From positions 1 through 64,000 of the forward strand of contig JACRMM010000003.1 of assembly GCA_016214985.1 (NCBI GenBank): a stretch of 64,000 bases of DNA, given 5' to 3'. Origin of the DNA: Deltaproteobacteria bacterium (GTDB lineage: Bacteria; Desulfobacterota; Deferrisomatia; Deferrisomatales; JACRMM01). The position numbers and the translations under genes are program-made. How positions within the stretch are numbered: position 1 is the stretch's first letter; each line of letters starts with the position of its first letter. The notes under the pieces were generated by a model. The model saw only the letters and a program-made list of their open reading frames with translations, ran no database searches and had not been told where the DNA came from. Shown piece by piece: positions 1-8,785 of this stretch.

Positions 1-326
1 TACTAGCACTAGCTGCGACCTATAATAGCCAAACATGGCAATTTTACTTGGGCAACCGCGAACGCCTCCCGGTTCACCCCAGCGACATTCGCGGGTGCCC
101 CTGGGGAGGGCGCTCCCGAAAGTCCGACAGGCTCCTAGCCCCCCTCCATGCGCCGGAATCGGTGTTCAGCATGGGGCGGTCCGCCCACGCCTCAGGTTGT
201 CGGACGGGGTCTGGTTCGCTTAGCGCGGCCGCGTTCCACGCGCACAGCCCCGTCTTGACCGAGCCGATCCGGGCTGACGAGCCAGCGGAAGCACTCCGGT
301 GCCTTCCTGACCCCGTCACCCCAAGG
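1..326. other. gene-free left edge
   Basis: No convincing coding region is seen. The short open frames here overlap each other on both strands and resemble no known family. A TATAAT hexamer lies at 21-26, but the place for a -35 box falls off the window, so a promoter cannot be claimed. Confidence 0.4.
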
Positions 327-908
327 TCACGCCGCAAGTGAGCGAGCGAACTCCTCTCCCTTGGAAAAGGCTTTCTCCAGGAGCTCCGCACTCTCCATGG
401 GAGCCAGCCCCAACTGTGCCCGAGTCACCAGGACAGAGTCCACGATCACGAGGTTCACCTCGGGTGACCAAAGATCAAACACCGGAAGAACACAGTCAGG
501 GTTCGAGCCGCTTCCGCCCACGGAGACCACAATCCCCTTCTTCTTCTTTCCTACCGAACTCTCATAGATCCGTCCCCCTGACGGCAACACGACAGGCCGT
601 GCCAGACAGTAGGAGCGATCCATCATGAGCTTCATCTGGCTTGATACGGTGTTGTAGTACACCGGTGTCCCCAGGACGATGCCGTCCGCGTCCTCGAACA
701 CGTCATAGATCTGGTCCATGCCGTCGCGAAAGACGCATCCTGAACCATCCTGCACCTTGCACGCTTGACAGGGCCGCAGGTCCAGGTCGTTCAGATAGAT
801 CTTCCCTACCGTGGCGCCGGACGCCTCACATCCGTCCAATAGTCTCTGGACGATGGTATCCGTGTTCTTGTACTTCCTCGGACTCGCAACGATACCGACG
901 ACATGCAT
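327..908 (-). CDS. NADPH-dependent FMN reductase / iron-sulfur flavoprotein-like
   Basis: A 193-residue flavodoxin-fold protein, probably a cytosolic FMN-dependent reductase. It opens with a phosphate-binding loop of the flavodoxin type (GIVASPRKYKNTD, about residues 5-17). Around residues 47-58 is a Cys cluster (CQACKVQDGSGC), as in the iron-sulfur flavoprotein branch, followed by the GTPVYYNTVSSQMK segment typical of the FMN_red family. AGAGGA stands about 8 bases before the ATG. It is monocistronic here and its upstream 275 bases are gene-free. The electron acceptor cannot be told from sequence. The Cys cluster is shorter than a classical four-Cys cluster site, so cluster binding is uncertain. 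Confidence 0.8.
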   Translation of the reverse strand: MHVVGIVASPRKYKNTDTIVQRLLDGCEASGATVGKIYLNDLDLRPCQACKVQDGSGCVFRDGMDQIYDVFEDADGIVLGTPVYYNTVSSQMKLMMDRSYCLARPVVLPSGGRIYESSVGKKKKGIVVSVGGSGSNPDCVLPVFDLWSPEVNLVIVDSVLVTRAQLGLAPMESAELLEKAFSKGEEFARSLAA

Positions 909-1183
909 CTGTCACGTCCTCTGATGGCACCGTCTCACGACGACGGTGGATACCCCAGCAAGGGTCCGCGGCACCCGAGGAGTCGGACCCCCCGGCTCCC
1001 GGTCTGCCCGCGCTTCTTCTCGCGACAAAGCGTTCTTCCAGTGTGCAGAGCTAGAACAGCCGCACCCGCCGGTTGCTCCCAGCGAATACGGCCGTCTATG
1101 GTCTCTTCGTCGCCCCCGGTCCCCCAGTGGCCTTCCCCGCCCCAGGCCCCCTCCTCCGGCCTCGTCCGCGCCCGACCGCCGGG

Positions 1184-1636
1184 TCACTCCTCCACAACGT
1201 CGTTGGGGAGCTCGTCGCGGTCGTCCGCGCGCCAGGGGAAGTGCCGGGCCAGCACGGTTCCGACCTCGCTGACGGCGTGGACGAGTCCCCCTGCCACGTC
1301 GCCCTGCCGGAAGCGCTCGGCCATGCCGTCACGGATGTGGTCCCAGCCCTCCTGCCCCAGGTGGCGGTGGACGCCCTCATCGCCGAGGATGGCAAAGGCG
1401 CGGCTCACCGTGGCGACCAGGATGAGCACGGCATTTCGCTCCCGGGTCTCGTGCATCTTTAGACGACGGAAGGCGTCCTTGGCGGCGTCGAGCACGCCGC
1501 CGCGGACCTTTCGGGAGATGACCACCCGGATCTCGCCGGAGGTCTCCTTCTCGGCGGCGGCGATGGCCGAAGCCACCCGGGCCTTCTCCTCGTCGGTCAG
1601 AAACGCTCCCGGCCGCTTGCTCCTCGTCATCCCCAT
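1184..1636 (-). CDS. TPM-domain protein (soluble, short)
   Basis: About 150 residues with a TPM domain (TLP18.3/Psb32/MOLO-1 fold): LTDEEKARVASAIAAAEKET, a GEIRVVISRKV strand, RNAVLILVATVSRAFAILGDEGVH, and a GDVAGGLVHAVSEVG C-terminal helix. No signal peptide is seen. The start is the ATG at 1636, with GGAGGGG a few bases upstream; a longer frame from 1735 would overlap the preceding gene by more than 80 bases. It is the last gene of the plsY-selA-lemA-TPM-TPM run and a paralogue of the TPM protein just upstream. TPM/LemA pairs are common in bacteria, but their biochemical role is not settled. Confidence 0.75.
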   Translation of the reverse strand: MGMTRSKRPGAFLTDEEKARVASAIAAAEKETSGEIRVVISRKVRGGVLDAAKDAFRRLKMHETRERNAVLILVATVSRAFAILGDEGVHRHLGQEGWDHIRDGMAERFRQGDVAGGLVHAVSEVGTVLARHFPWRADDRDELPNDVVEE

Positions 1637-1652
1637 GGGTCCCCTCCACCGT

Positions 1653-2435
1653 TCACCAGCTTCCGCTGGACCCTCCGCCGCCGAAGCCGCCACCTCCCCC
1701 GGAGAAGCCTCCCCCTCCGAAACCCCCTCCCCCACCGCTGCCCCAGCCGCCGCCTCCCCTGCCCCCGCCGAACCCTCCCAGGAACCAGAGCCACCAGAGC
1801 GACGAGCCCTGCACGCCGCGGCCGCCCAGGTGGGTCGCGCGATTGAGGCGTCCGGCGATGGCCCAGATGACGAGGAAGATGAGGAAGGGGGCGATGCCCG
1901 CGATCGGGCCCGTGACGCGCTTGCCGCCCGACTCGGGCAAGGGCTGGTACTCGCCGCGGCTCGCCGCGTCGAGGGCGTCCACCGCGGCCAGGAGGCCGCC
2001 CGTGAAATCGCCCTGCCGGAAGCGGGGTGCGAGCTCGTTTCGGATCACTCGGCTCGCGAGGGCGTCAGGGATGACCCCCTCGAGCCCCTTGCCCACCTCG
2101 ATGCGGATCTTCCGGTCCTCGGTGAAAACCAGGAGCAGGAGGCCGTTATCCCGGCCCTTGTGGCCGACCTTCCAGGCATCGCCGAGCCGAATCGAGAAGT
2201 CCTCGAGGCTGTCGCCCTCGAGGCTCTTGAAGATCGCAACCGCAAACTGGTTCGAGCTGGCGGCCTCGATGGCTTCGAGCCGGCTCTCGAGGCGCGCCTT
2301 GTCGGCGGGCGACAGGAGTCCGGCGAAGTCGCTCACCCGCCCAAGCGGAGCGGGCGGGACCTGCAGGGCCAGGGCCCCGGCGGCGAGCGCGAGCGCCAGG
2401 GCAACGGCCAGGACACCGGCGCTCCGGCGCCTCAT
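1653..2435 (-). CDS. YgcG-type TPM protein with Gly-rich C-terminus
   Basis: A 260-residue exported membrane protein. An N-terminal signal segment (ALALAAGALALQ) is followed by a TPM domain (VSDFAGLLSPADKARLESRL, GRDNGLLLLVFTEDRKIRIEVG). One membrane helix follows at about residues 175-192 (IAGIAPFLIFLVIWAIAG), then a tail of about 60 residues made mostly of Gly with Ser, Phe and Trp. This is the usual layout of the YgcG/TPM phosphatase-like family. It lies 28 bases downstream of lemA, a common pairing. The Gly-rich tail is normal for the family and is not a sign of misassembly. Function is unknown; envelope maintenance is an inference. Confidence 0.85.
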   Translation of the reverse strand: MRRRSAGVLAVALALALAAGALALQVPPAPLGRVSDFAGLLSPADKARLESRLEAIEAASSNQFAVAIFKSLEGDSLEDFSIRLGDAWKVGHKGRDNGLLLLVFTEDRKIRIEVGKGLEGVIPDALASRVIRNELAPRFRQGDFTGGLLAAVDALDAASRGEYQPLPESGGKRVTGPIAGIAPFLIFLVIWAIAGRLNRATHLGGRGVQGSSLWWLWFLGGFGGGRGGGGWGSGGGGGFGGGGFSGGGGGFGGGGSSGSW

Positions 2436-2463
2436 GCCTCGCTCCTCCCGCGCGGCCGGCGGT

Positions 2464-3054
2464 TCAGAACTTCACCTTCGGCGCCTTCTCCGCGCCTTTT
2501 TCCGCTTCGAAGTACGGCTTGGGCGAAAACCCGAACGCGCCGGCCAGGAGGTTCCCTGGGAAGGACCGCACCTTCGTGTTGTACGCCCGGGCGGTCTCGT
2601 TGAAGCGGCTCCGGGCCACGTTGATCCGGTTCTCGGTGCCCTCGAGCTGGGCCTGGAGGTCCAGGAAGTTCTGGTTCGCCTTCAGGTCCGGGTACCTCTC
2701 GGCCACGACCAGGAGCCTCGAAAGCGCGCCGGAGAGCCCCTGCTGGGCCTCCTGGAACCGCTGGATCGCCTCGGGCGAGAGGTTGTCGGCCGAGATCTTC
2801 ACCTGGCCCACCCGGCTTCGGGCTTCGGTGACGCCAAGGAACACGTCCTTCTCGTGCGTCGCGTACCCCTTCACGGTCTCGACCAGGTTGGGGATCAGAT
2901 CGCTTCGCCGCTGGTAGGTGCTCTCCACGTCGGCCCACGCCCGCCCTACGTCCTCCTGGGCGGCCACGAAGCCGTTGTAGGTGCCCTTCACCCAGCCGTA
3001 GGCCATGAGGAGCACGAGCAGAACCACACCCAGTACGATCCAGAGCTTTTTCAC
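2464..3054 (-). CDS. lemA: LemA family protein
   Basis: A 196-residue LemA protein: a short N-terminal membrane helix (LWIVLGVVLLVLLMAYG, about residues 4-20) followed by a long alpha-helical domain. Hallmarks are the NGFVAAQEDVGRAWADVEST segment, QRRSDLIPNLVETVKGYA, and a closing FPGNLLAGAFGF-like motif. The start is GTG at 3054, whose last bases form a GTGA overlap with the stop of selA, so translation is probably coupled. LemA proteins are thought to sit in the membrane facing outward, often beside TPM proteins as here. Their molecular role is not established. Confidence 0.93.
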   Translation of the reverse strand: MKKLWIVLGVVLLVLLMAYGWVKGTYNGFVAAQEDVGRAWADVESTYQRRSDLIPNLVETVKGYATHEKDVFLGVTEARSRVGQVKISADNLSPEAIQRFQEAQQGLSGALSRLLVVAERYPDLKANQNFLDLQAQLEGTENRINVARSRFNETARAYNTKVRSFPGNLLAGAFGFSPKPYFEAEKGAEKAPKVKF

Positions 3055-4460
3055 GTCTCCTCCTCGCTGTCAAAGGCCGTCCGAAGGGCCGCGGCCACGA
3101 CGGGAATGTCGCGGTCATCGAGGGTCCGCGGATCGAACACCAGGGCGTTCTCCCGGATCCTCGCCACCACAGGCACCGAGCCGCGGCGCAGGCTCTCCTC
3201 GACCCGCGACACGCCGCGGTCCGGGCGCCCCACGGCCACGACCCAGGTGGGCAGGCGCTCCAGGGGAAGCGCCCCCCCCCCGGCTTCCGACACATCGGCC
3301 CGGACGTCGACCCGCGCTCGCTCGCCGAGCGCGGCCGCGGCCGCGGCGGCCAGGGCCTCGGCGCGGCCGCGCAACTCCTCAGGCGTCGCGGTAAGTCGCG
3401 CCAGGGCGGGCACCCGCGCGACGCAACGGGCCGGGTCGCGGTACAGGGCGAGCGTCGCCTCGAGGGCTGCGAGAGTCACCTTGTCGGGGCGAAGCGCCCG
3501 CAGGAGCGGGTGGTGGGCACAGGCATCGATCGCACCCCTTCGGCCAACCAGGAGGCCTGCCTGGGGCCCTCCCAGGAGCTTGTCGCCGGAGAAGGTCACG
3601 AGGTCGGCGCCGGTCGCCACGGCCTCGGCCACCGTGGGCTCCCGCTCGAGGCCGTGGACCGAGAGGTCGACGAAGCATCCGCTGCCGAGGTCCTCCATCA
3701 CCGGGAGGCCGCGCGCCGCACCGAGCTCGACCAACTCGGCCAGGGGCACCTCTGCGGTGAAGCCGAGCACGCGGTAGTTGGAGGTGTGGACCTTCAGGAG
3801 CATCGCCGTGTCAGGGCCGATCGCGGCCTCGTAGTCGCGCCGGTGGGTCTTGTTGGTCGTGCCGATCTCTCGCAGGACCGCGCCGCTCTGTGCCATGACC
3901 TCTGGCACCCGAAACGACCCCCCGATCTCCACGAGCTGCCCGCGGCTCACGACGACCTCGCGACCCCTCGCGAGCGCGGTCAGCGCCAGGAGCACCGCGG
4001 CCGCGTTGTTGTTGACCACGAGCGCCGCCTCTGCCCCCGTGAGCTCACGCAAGAGTCCGGCCACGGCGTCGTGGCGGTCGCCTCGGCGGCCGGCCGCGAG
4101 GTCGTACTCCAGGTTGCAGTACCCGGCGGTCCGGACCATCGCCTCCACCGCCTCTGGGGCCAGCGGCGCCCGTCCGAGGTTGGTGTGGAGCACCACGCCC
4201 GTGGCGTTCACGACCGGGATGAGCCGCGGCGCAACGTGGCGACGGGCCGCGGTGAGCGCCCGCGAGGCGAGCTCCGCGGAGCCGGTCTCGGCCGGCTCCC
4301 CTGCGCACAGGGCGCGCCGGGTTTCGTCCAGCACGGCGCGCACGGCGTCGGTCACCGCGCCCCGGGGCAGCCCTTCTTGCTCGAGCGCCTCCCTGACCGA
4401 AGGCTCCTGGAGCACCCGCTCCACTTGCGGGATGCGGCGCAGGAGGTCCTGGCTGCCCAC
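3051..4460 (-). CDS. selA: L-seryl-tRNA(Sec) selenium transferase
   Basis: PLP enzyme that converts Ser-tRNA(Sec) to Sec-tRNA(Sec) using selenophosphate. The 469-residue length fits bacterial SelA. Visible features are the INATGVVLHTNLGRAPL-type segment (here PVVNATGVVLHTNLGRAPL), NLEYDLAAGRRGDRH, the NNNAAAVLL loop, and the PLP lysine in TFSGDKLLGGPQAG. The GTG start at 4460 follows the plsY stop within the string TGACGGTG and has GGAGAAG upstream. Its presence predicts selenoproteins and a tRNA-Sec elsewhere; neither selB nor a tRNA-Sec is seen in this window. The plsY-selA-lemA order is unusual, since selA more often sits beside selB. Confidence 0.95.
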   Translation of the reverse strand: MGSQDLLRRIPQVERVLQEPSVREALEQEGLPRGAVTDAVRAVLDETRRALCAGEPAETGSAELASRALTAARRHVAPRLIPVVNATGVVLHTNLGRAPLAPEAVEAMVRTAGYCNLEYDLAAGRRGDRHDAVAGLLRELTGAEAALVVNNNAAAVLLALTALARGREVVVSRGQLVEIGGSFRVPEVMAQSGAVLREIGTTNKTHRRDYEAAIGPDTAMLLKVHTSNYRVLGFTAEVPLAELVELGAARGLPVMEDLGSGCFVDLSVHGLEREPTVAEAVATGADLVTFSGDKLLGGPQAGLLVGRRGAIDACAHHPLLRALRPDKVTLAALEATLALYRDPARCVARVPALARLTATPEELRGRAEALAAAAAAALGERARVDVRADVSEAGGGALPLERLPTWVVAVGRPDRGVSRVEESLRRGSVPVVARIRENALVFDPRTLDDRDIPVVAAALRTAFDSEEET

Positions 4461-4462
4461 CG

Positions 4463-5053
4463 TCAGCGCTTCTCCCCGAGCCGGCTCTCCGTGCCCTCCA
4501 TGAGCCGCTCGATGTTGCCCTGGTGCTTCCAGGCCGTGACGCCCGCGACGACCGCGGCGAGGAACACGATTGCCGCCGGGCGGCCGAGGAAGCCCGCGAG
4601 GAGCGGCAGGGCCGCGGCCGCAGACAGGCTGGCCAGGCTCACGATCCGCCACTTCCACACCACCGCGCCGAACACGCACGCGGCGAGCAGCGCGGAACCG
4701 GGCGCGAGCGCGAGGAAGACGCCCAGCCCCGTGGCCACCCCCTTGCCGCCTTTGAAGCCGATGTAGAGGGGAAACACGTGTCCAAGGAACGCCGCCAACC
4801 CCACGGTGGCCACGGCCCAGGGCGACGAGAAGGCCTGCGCCGCCCACAGGGCGGGGACGAAGCCCTTCAGGACATCGCCGACGAGAGTGACGATGCCGGG
4901 AAGCCGGCCCAGGGTGCGGGCCACGTTGGTGGCCCCGATGTTCCCGGATCCGGCGTCCCGCGGATCTTCGCCTCCGAAGAAGCGGGAGACCAGGATCCCG
5001 ACCGGCACCGAGCCCAGCAGGTACGCGAAGGCGACGAGGAAGAGCCACTTCAT
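4463..5053 (-). CDS. plsY: glycerol-3-phosphate acyltransferase PlsY
   Basis: Integral membrane enzyme that transfers an acyl group from acyl-phosphate to glycerol-3-phosphate, the first step of phospholipid synthesis in PlsX/PlsY bacteria. The 196 residues hold the expected signatures: YLLGSVPVGILVSR at the N-terminus, the GSGNIGATNVARTLG motif, and GFKGGKGVATGLG. Five hydrophobic segments are visible. The start ATG at 5053 has GGGAGG 7 bases upstream; a longer in-frame reading lacks homology. It appears to be the first gene of the operon running into selA. Confidence 0.95.
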   Translation of the reverse strand: MKWLFLVAFAYLLGSVPVGILVSRFFGGEDPRDAGSGNIGATNVARTLGRLPGIVTLVGDVLKGFVPALWAAQAFSSPWAVATVGLAAFLGHVFPLYIGFKGGKGVATGLGVFLALAPGSALLAACVFGAVVWKWRIVSLASLSAAAALPLLAGFLGRPAAIVFLAAVVAGVTAWKHQGNIERLMEGTESRLGEKR

Positions 5054-5316
5054 GGGAAACCTCCCGAAGACAGGAGCGAGCAGACGGGCCGAGAACCTAA
5101 CACACGCGCCCGGGGGGGACAAGGACGGCCCGTCAACCGGACGGGCTGCCGCAGGAGGACGAAGAAGACGCCCCGTGATCCGAGTCTCCCCGAAGGCCCG
5201 CACGCGCTTGCCTTCGCCCTGCCCGCCGTGCGATTCTTCGCTCCGCTCCGGCCGCGACCCGACGCCGTGCGCCGAAGGGGGCGGCACCCCTTCCGGACCC
5301 CCTGCGAGGAGGCCCC

Positions 5317-5595
5317 GTGACGATCGACCCCTGGAAGGTTCTCGGCTTCGGCGCCCAGGGCCTCTTCTTCGCCCGCTTCTTCGTCCAATGGATCGCCTCG
5401 GAGCGCCGCAAGCAGGTCACGGTCCCCAAGGCCTTCTGGTACTTCTCCCTGGCCGGCGGCGCGCTGCTCTTCGTCTACGCCATCCACGTGCGCGATCCGG
5501 TCTTCATCCTGGGCCAGGGCGCAGGCCTCGCGATCTACGTCCGAAACCTGATGATCGGCCGGCGGGCCGGGGCCGAACCGGACGCCAAGCGCTGA
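5317..5595 (+). CDS. LAB_N (lipid-A-disaccharide synthase N-terminal-like) membrane protein
   Basis: A 92-residue membrane protein matching the LAB_N domain: WKVLGFGAQGLFFARFFVQW, then ASERRKQVTVPKAFWYFSLAGG, then a third helix containing PVFILGQGAGLAIYVRNL. Three hydrophobic segments are present. The GTG start at 5317 follows GAGGAGG. Free-standing LAB_N proteins are usually found next to GT39 and GT2 sugar-lipid genes; here a GT39 gene converges on it. It probably acts in lipid A or polyprenyl-sugar modification, but its exact role is unknown. Confidence 0.85.
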   Translation: MTIDPWKVLGFGAQGLFFARFFVQWIASERRKQVTVPKAFWYFSLAGGALLFVYAIHVRDPVFILGQGAGLAIYVRNLMIGRRAGAEPDAKR

Positions 5596-5617
5596 CATCG
5601 TCGCAGGTGGCGTGGGC

Positions 5618-7288
5618 TCACACGCCGCCGGCACCCGGCGCGGTCTTCCCCTCGGCCGCCACCCAGTGGGGCGTCTCGGCCACCACCGAGAGGCGCGCGG
5701 CAACCGTGGGCTCCAGGCGGTTCCACTGCTTGCGCTTGAAGAGGAAGATCTCGGCGCCCCCGCGCTCGAGCCTCTCCTGGATCAGGGCAGCGCCGCCCTT
5801 GGGGCGGTGCTCGAAGGGCGCCCCGAACACGGCCTCGGCGTAAAAAGCGGCCGAGTACTCCTCGCCGAAGGGCATGAGCACGGGCCGCGCCTTCGCCGCG
5901 GGGTCCCGGTACACCTCCGCGAGCACCGTCTTCGCTGAGTGCTGCTCGTCGATCCGAGGCGCCAGGAGGAACACCGCGCCTCCGAGCACTATCGCCGCCC
6001 CGACCCCCAACGCCCCCAGCAGCCCGGCGGCGTCTCCCCGGCGAACGCTGCGGGCGCCGAGCCACGCCACGGCCGCAACCGCCGCGGCGACCGCGATCGC
6101 GAGCACCGTCGGGGCCCCGAAGACCGCGCCCGCGGCGGCGGCGGCCAGGCCCGCGAGGCACAAGAGCCCCACGTGCCACGCGAGCCACCGCCGGAGCCGC
6201 GGCGCGGCGCTCGAGTCGATCCAGCGATCGAGCGCCACCGCGGCGGCGACCGCCAGGCCGGGGAGGCCGGGCAGGAGGTAGGTGAGGAGCATCTGCCGCG
6301 CGAAGGTGAAGAAGAACGCGGGCGTCAGGCCCCAGACCAGGGCGAAGGCGAGCCAGGGCTCGGCCCGGAGGGTCTCTCCGAGCCGCCGGCCCCGAAACAC
6401 CCGGACCAGGGCGGCCACGGCGAGCACGGTCCACGGCAGGAACGCTCCCGCCAGCATCACCCAGCTCGCCCCATAGGGCTGCGCGCGCCCGCTGCCGTAA
6501 AGGTCGCCGTAGTTGTGGCTCACGTAGCGCAGCACGTGCTCGTTCACGAGGAAGTACTGGAGGAAACCGGGCGTGGCCCGCTCCGCCAGGGCGTACCAGG
6601 GCGCCGCGACAGCGAGGAAGACGGCGATGCCCCCGACCCACGGGAGCTCGACGGCGAGCCGCCAGCGCCGCACGAGCGTCAACCACACCACGAGGGCCAA
6701 GCCGACGAGCACGAGCGCGATGGGCCCCTTGGCCAGGGCGCCGACGCCGAGGGCCACGAAGAAGCCCAGGCCCCACCCTCTCCGCTGCCCCCCCTCCTCG
6801 GAGAACCGCGCAAACGCCATCAGTGCGGCGCTCACGCTCGCCGCGAGCGGCACGTCGAGGACGCACGCCCCGGCGAGCACGAAATAGAGCCCCGAGGTGG
6901 CCAGGATCACCCCGGCCAACCCCCCCACCCTCGCCCCCCACAGCCGTCGCGCAAAGAGGACCGTCGCGGCGACCAGGGCCGCTCCGATCACCAGGCTCGG
7001 CGCCCGGGCCGCCGCCTCGGACACGCCGAAGACGTGATAGGAGAGGGACGTGAGCCAGAACTGCAGGGGTGGCTTGCCCCAGAACGGCACGAGCGCCCCC
7101 TTGATGTAGACCCAGGGGGTGACCCAGTCGCCCGTCCGAAACATCTCCCAGCCGATGCCCCCGTAGCGGCTCTCCGTGTTATCGGTGAGCGCCAGGCGGC
7201 CGAGCGAGACCAGGCGCAGGACGGCCGCCGCGGCCAGCGCCGCACCGCACCAGGTGCTCCACCGCGGCTTCGCGGGTTCGAGGTTCAT
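5618..7288 (-). CDS. GT39 / ArnT-like membrane glycosyltransferase
   Basis: A 556-residue polytopic protein of the ArnT/PMT type that would transfer a sugar from a polyprenyl-phosphate donor to lipid A or another envelope acceptor on the outer face of the inner membrane. The first extracytoplasmic loop has the family pattern TDNTESRYGGIGWEMFRTGD, followed by WGKPPLQFWL. About 11 membrane segments and a soluble C-terminal domain of roughly 100 residues (from about 450) follow. It converges with the LAB_N gene and is divergent from the gtrA-deacetylase-GT2 operon, so the sugar donor is probably made by those neighbours. Confidence 0.88.
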   Translation of the reverse strand: MNLEPAKPRWSTWCGAALAAAAVLRLVSLGRLALTDNTESRYGGIGWEMFRTGDWVTPWVYIKGALVPFWGKPPLQFWLTSLSYHVFGVSEAAARAPSLVIGAALVAATVLFARRLWGARVGGLAGVILATSGLYFVLAGACVLDVPLAASVSAALMAFARFSEEGGQRRGWGLGFFVALGVGALAKGPIALVLVGLALVVWLTLVRRWRLAVELPWVGGIAVFLAVAAPWYALAERATPGFLQYFLVNEHVLRYVSHNYGDLYGSGRAQPYGASWVMLAGAFLPWTVLAVAALVRVFRGRRLGETLRAEPWLAFALVWGLTPAFFFTFARQMLLTYLLPGLPGLAVAAAVALDRWIDSSAAPRLRRWLAWHVGLLCLAGLAAAAAGAVFGAPTVLAIAVAAAVAAVAWLGARSVRRGDAAGLLGALGVGAAIVLGGAVFLLAPRIDEQHSAKTVLAEVYRDPAAKARPVLMPFGEEYSAAFYAEAVFGAPFEHRPKGGAALIQERLERGGAEIFLFKRKQWNRLEPTVAARLSVVAETPHWVAAEGKTAPGAGGV

Positions 7289-7329
7289 CGGGATTTCGCC
7301 CCTGCTTTCCGTTTGAATGGGCCCAAGAG

Positions 7330-7360
7330 AGGCCGTATCATATCAAACTTCGTGCGCGCC
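7330..7360 (-). promoter_or_regulatory. possible -10 for the GT39 gene
   Basis: Read on the minus strand, TATGAT lies at 7342-7337, about 50 bases before the GT39 start. The -35 match (GGTTGG with a 17-base spacer) is poor, so this is only a candidate. Confidence 0.3.
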
Positions 7361-7487
7361 CAACCATTCGGATCCCTCGGTTCCGTCCGTTGGAGCCATC
7401 GCCGCTTCCTTCTGTCAGACGTGTTGTCCTTCACGGGTCTCTCTTTCGAACTCGCACTTCCTACCGCTCGCGTCACAGGAACAGGGA

Positions 7488-7901
7488 TTGAGATCAGAAT
7501 CCGTCCCACGGAAGATCCTTCGGCAGTTCTTCTCGTTCGGCTGTGTAGGTGCCGTCGGAACCGCCGTGCACTATGCGACCTTGGTGGCGCTCGTCCGAGG
7601 GGCCAACGTAGGTCCTGTCGCGGCCTCTGGGCTGGGGGCACTCCTGGGCGCGCTCGTCAACTACCGCCTCAACTACTCCTTCACGTTTCGGAGCGACAAG
7701 CGCCACCGGGACGTGATCGCGAAGTTCCTCGCCGTGGCGGCCGTCGGGCTCGGACTCAACGTCGCCCTGATGGCGCTCCTGACGCACCTGCTTTCGCTCT
7801 ACTACCTCGCGGCCCAGGTGCTGACCACCGGGACGGTGCTCCTGTGGACCTTCACCGGCAACCGCCTGTGGTCCTTCCGCCAGGACCCTGCATGCCGATG
7901 A
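7488..7901 (+). CDS. GtrA family membrane protein
   Basis: A small GtrA-family protein (137 residues from TTG at 7488) with four membrane helices. The pattern FFSFGCVGAVGTAVHYATL in the first helix, NYRLNYSFTF between helices and NRLWSFR at the C-terminus is typical. GtrA proteins are proposed flippases for undecaprenyl-phosphate-linked sugars. The frame extends upstream but that part is not GtrA-like; the TTG with CAGGAACAGGGA before it is the best start. It overlaps the deacetylase and forms an operon with GT2, the expected GtrA/GtrB arrangement. Confidence 0.85.
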   Translation: MRSESVPRKILRQFFSFGCVGAVGTAVHYATLVALVRGANVGPVAASGLGALLGALVNYRLNYSFTFRSDKRHRDVIAKFLAVAAVGLGLNVALMALLTHLLSLYYLAAQVLTTGTVLLWTFTGNRLWSFRQDPACR

Positions 7902-8785
7902 GCCCCGGCACCGGTGCGCGACTGGTGGTCAACGCCGACGACTACGGGTACTTCTCGTGCGTGAGCCGCGGGATCCTCGAGGCGGCGCGCGCCGGCCGCG
8001 TAACGGCCGTCGGCGCCCTGGCCAACAGCCCCCGTTTCGCAGAGCGCGCCCGGGCCCTGGGGGAGCTGCCCGACGTGGACGCGGGCGTACACCTCACCCT
8101 CACCTTCGGGGAGCCCCTCACCGGCCGGATGGCCGCTGCCCTGCGCCCGTGGAGCGGGCGGTTTCCCCGGAACAAGGCCGAGGCCGCCTGGGCGGTCCTG
8201 CGGGGCCGGATCCCGTCGGAAGCGGTCGAGGAGGAGTGGGCGGCTCAGGTACGCCGCTGCCTCGAAGCGGGGCTGACCGTGCGGTTCTTGAACAGCCACG
8301 AGCACGTCCACGTGCTCCCGCCGCTCGCTCGAGCGCTCCGGCGCCTGGCCGCCACCTTCGGCATCCCCCACGTGCGGGCGCCGGCCCCCGAGTGGGGGGA
8401 AGGAGGCGGCGCCCCGGCCCTCCTCCGAAACCTCGCGTTCCAGGCCGCGCAGTGGCTCGCCCCCCGGACCGTGGGGGGATCGTTCGCGCCCCTCCCGCTC
8501 CTCGGCGTGGCAGAGAGCGGGCGACTGACCCTCGGCTCCCTGGATCGACGCCTGGCCGCGCTCGAGCCGGACCGCACCTACGAGCTCATGTGCCACCCGG
8601 GCCACTTCGACCCGGCGGAGATCCGAGACCCCCGGCTGCTCTCCTACCACCGGTGGGAGGCGGAGCTCTCACTATTGACTGGAGCGGCCTTCGGCGAGCT
8701 GTGCGCGCGGCGGGGCGTCCGGCTGGCACGTTACCGGGACCTCGATGCGCCCGCGGCCCCCGCGCCGCCAGCGGAGACACGATGA
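7892..8785 (+). CDS. ChbG/YdjC-like carbohydrate deacetylase
   Basis: A 297-residue YdjC-fold deacetylase. Metal-binding and catalytic motifs are visible: LVVNADDYGY near the N-terminus (DD pair), GVHLTLTFGEPL, NSHEHVHVLPP (HxH metal site), and MCHPGHFD toward the C-terminus. Family members remove acetyl groups from N-acetylated sugars. The start overlaps gtrA; ATGs at 7892 and 7898 are both possible, the second making an ATGA overlap. Placed between a flippase and a GT2, it may deacetylate a lipid-linked sugar as ArnD does in the Arn pathway, which is an inference by analogy. Confidence 0.88.
   Translation: MPMSPGTGARLVVNADDYGYFSCVSRGILEAARAGRVTAVGALANSPRFAERARALGELPDVDAGVHLTLTFGEPLTGRMAAALRPWSGRFPRNKAEAAWAVLRGRIPSEAVEEEWAAQVRRCLEAGLTVRFLNSHEHVHVLPPLARALRRLAATFGIPHVRAPAPEWGEGGGAPALLRNLAFQAAQWLAPRTVGGSFAPLPLLGVAESGRLTLGSLDRRLAALEPDRTYELMCHPGHFDPAEIRDPRLLSYHRWEAELSLLTGAAFGELCARRGVRLARYRDLDAPAAPAPPAETR

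Noticed and set aside
5939..8785. Very long plus-strand frame across the GT39 gene
   Set aside because: High-G+C shadow of the minus-strand GT39 gene; only its last third (from 7892) is real, as the deacetylase.
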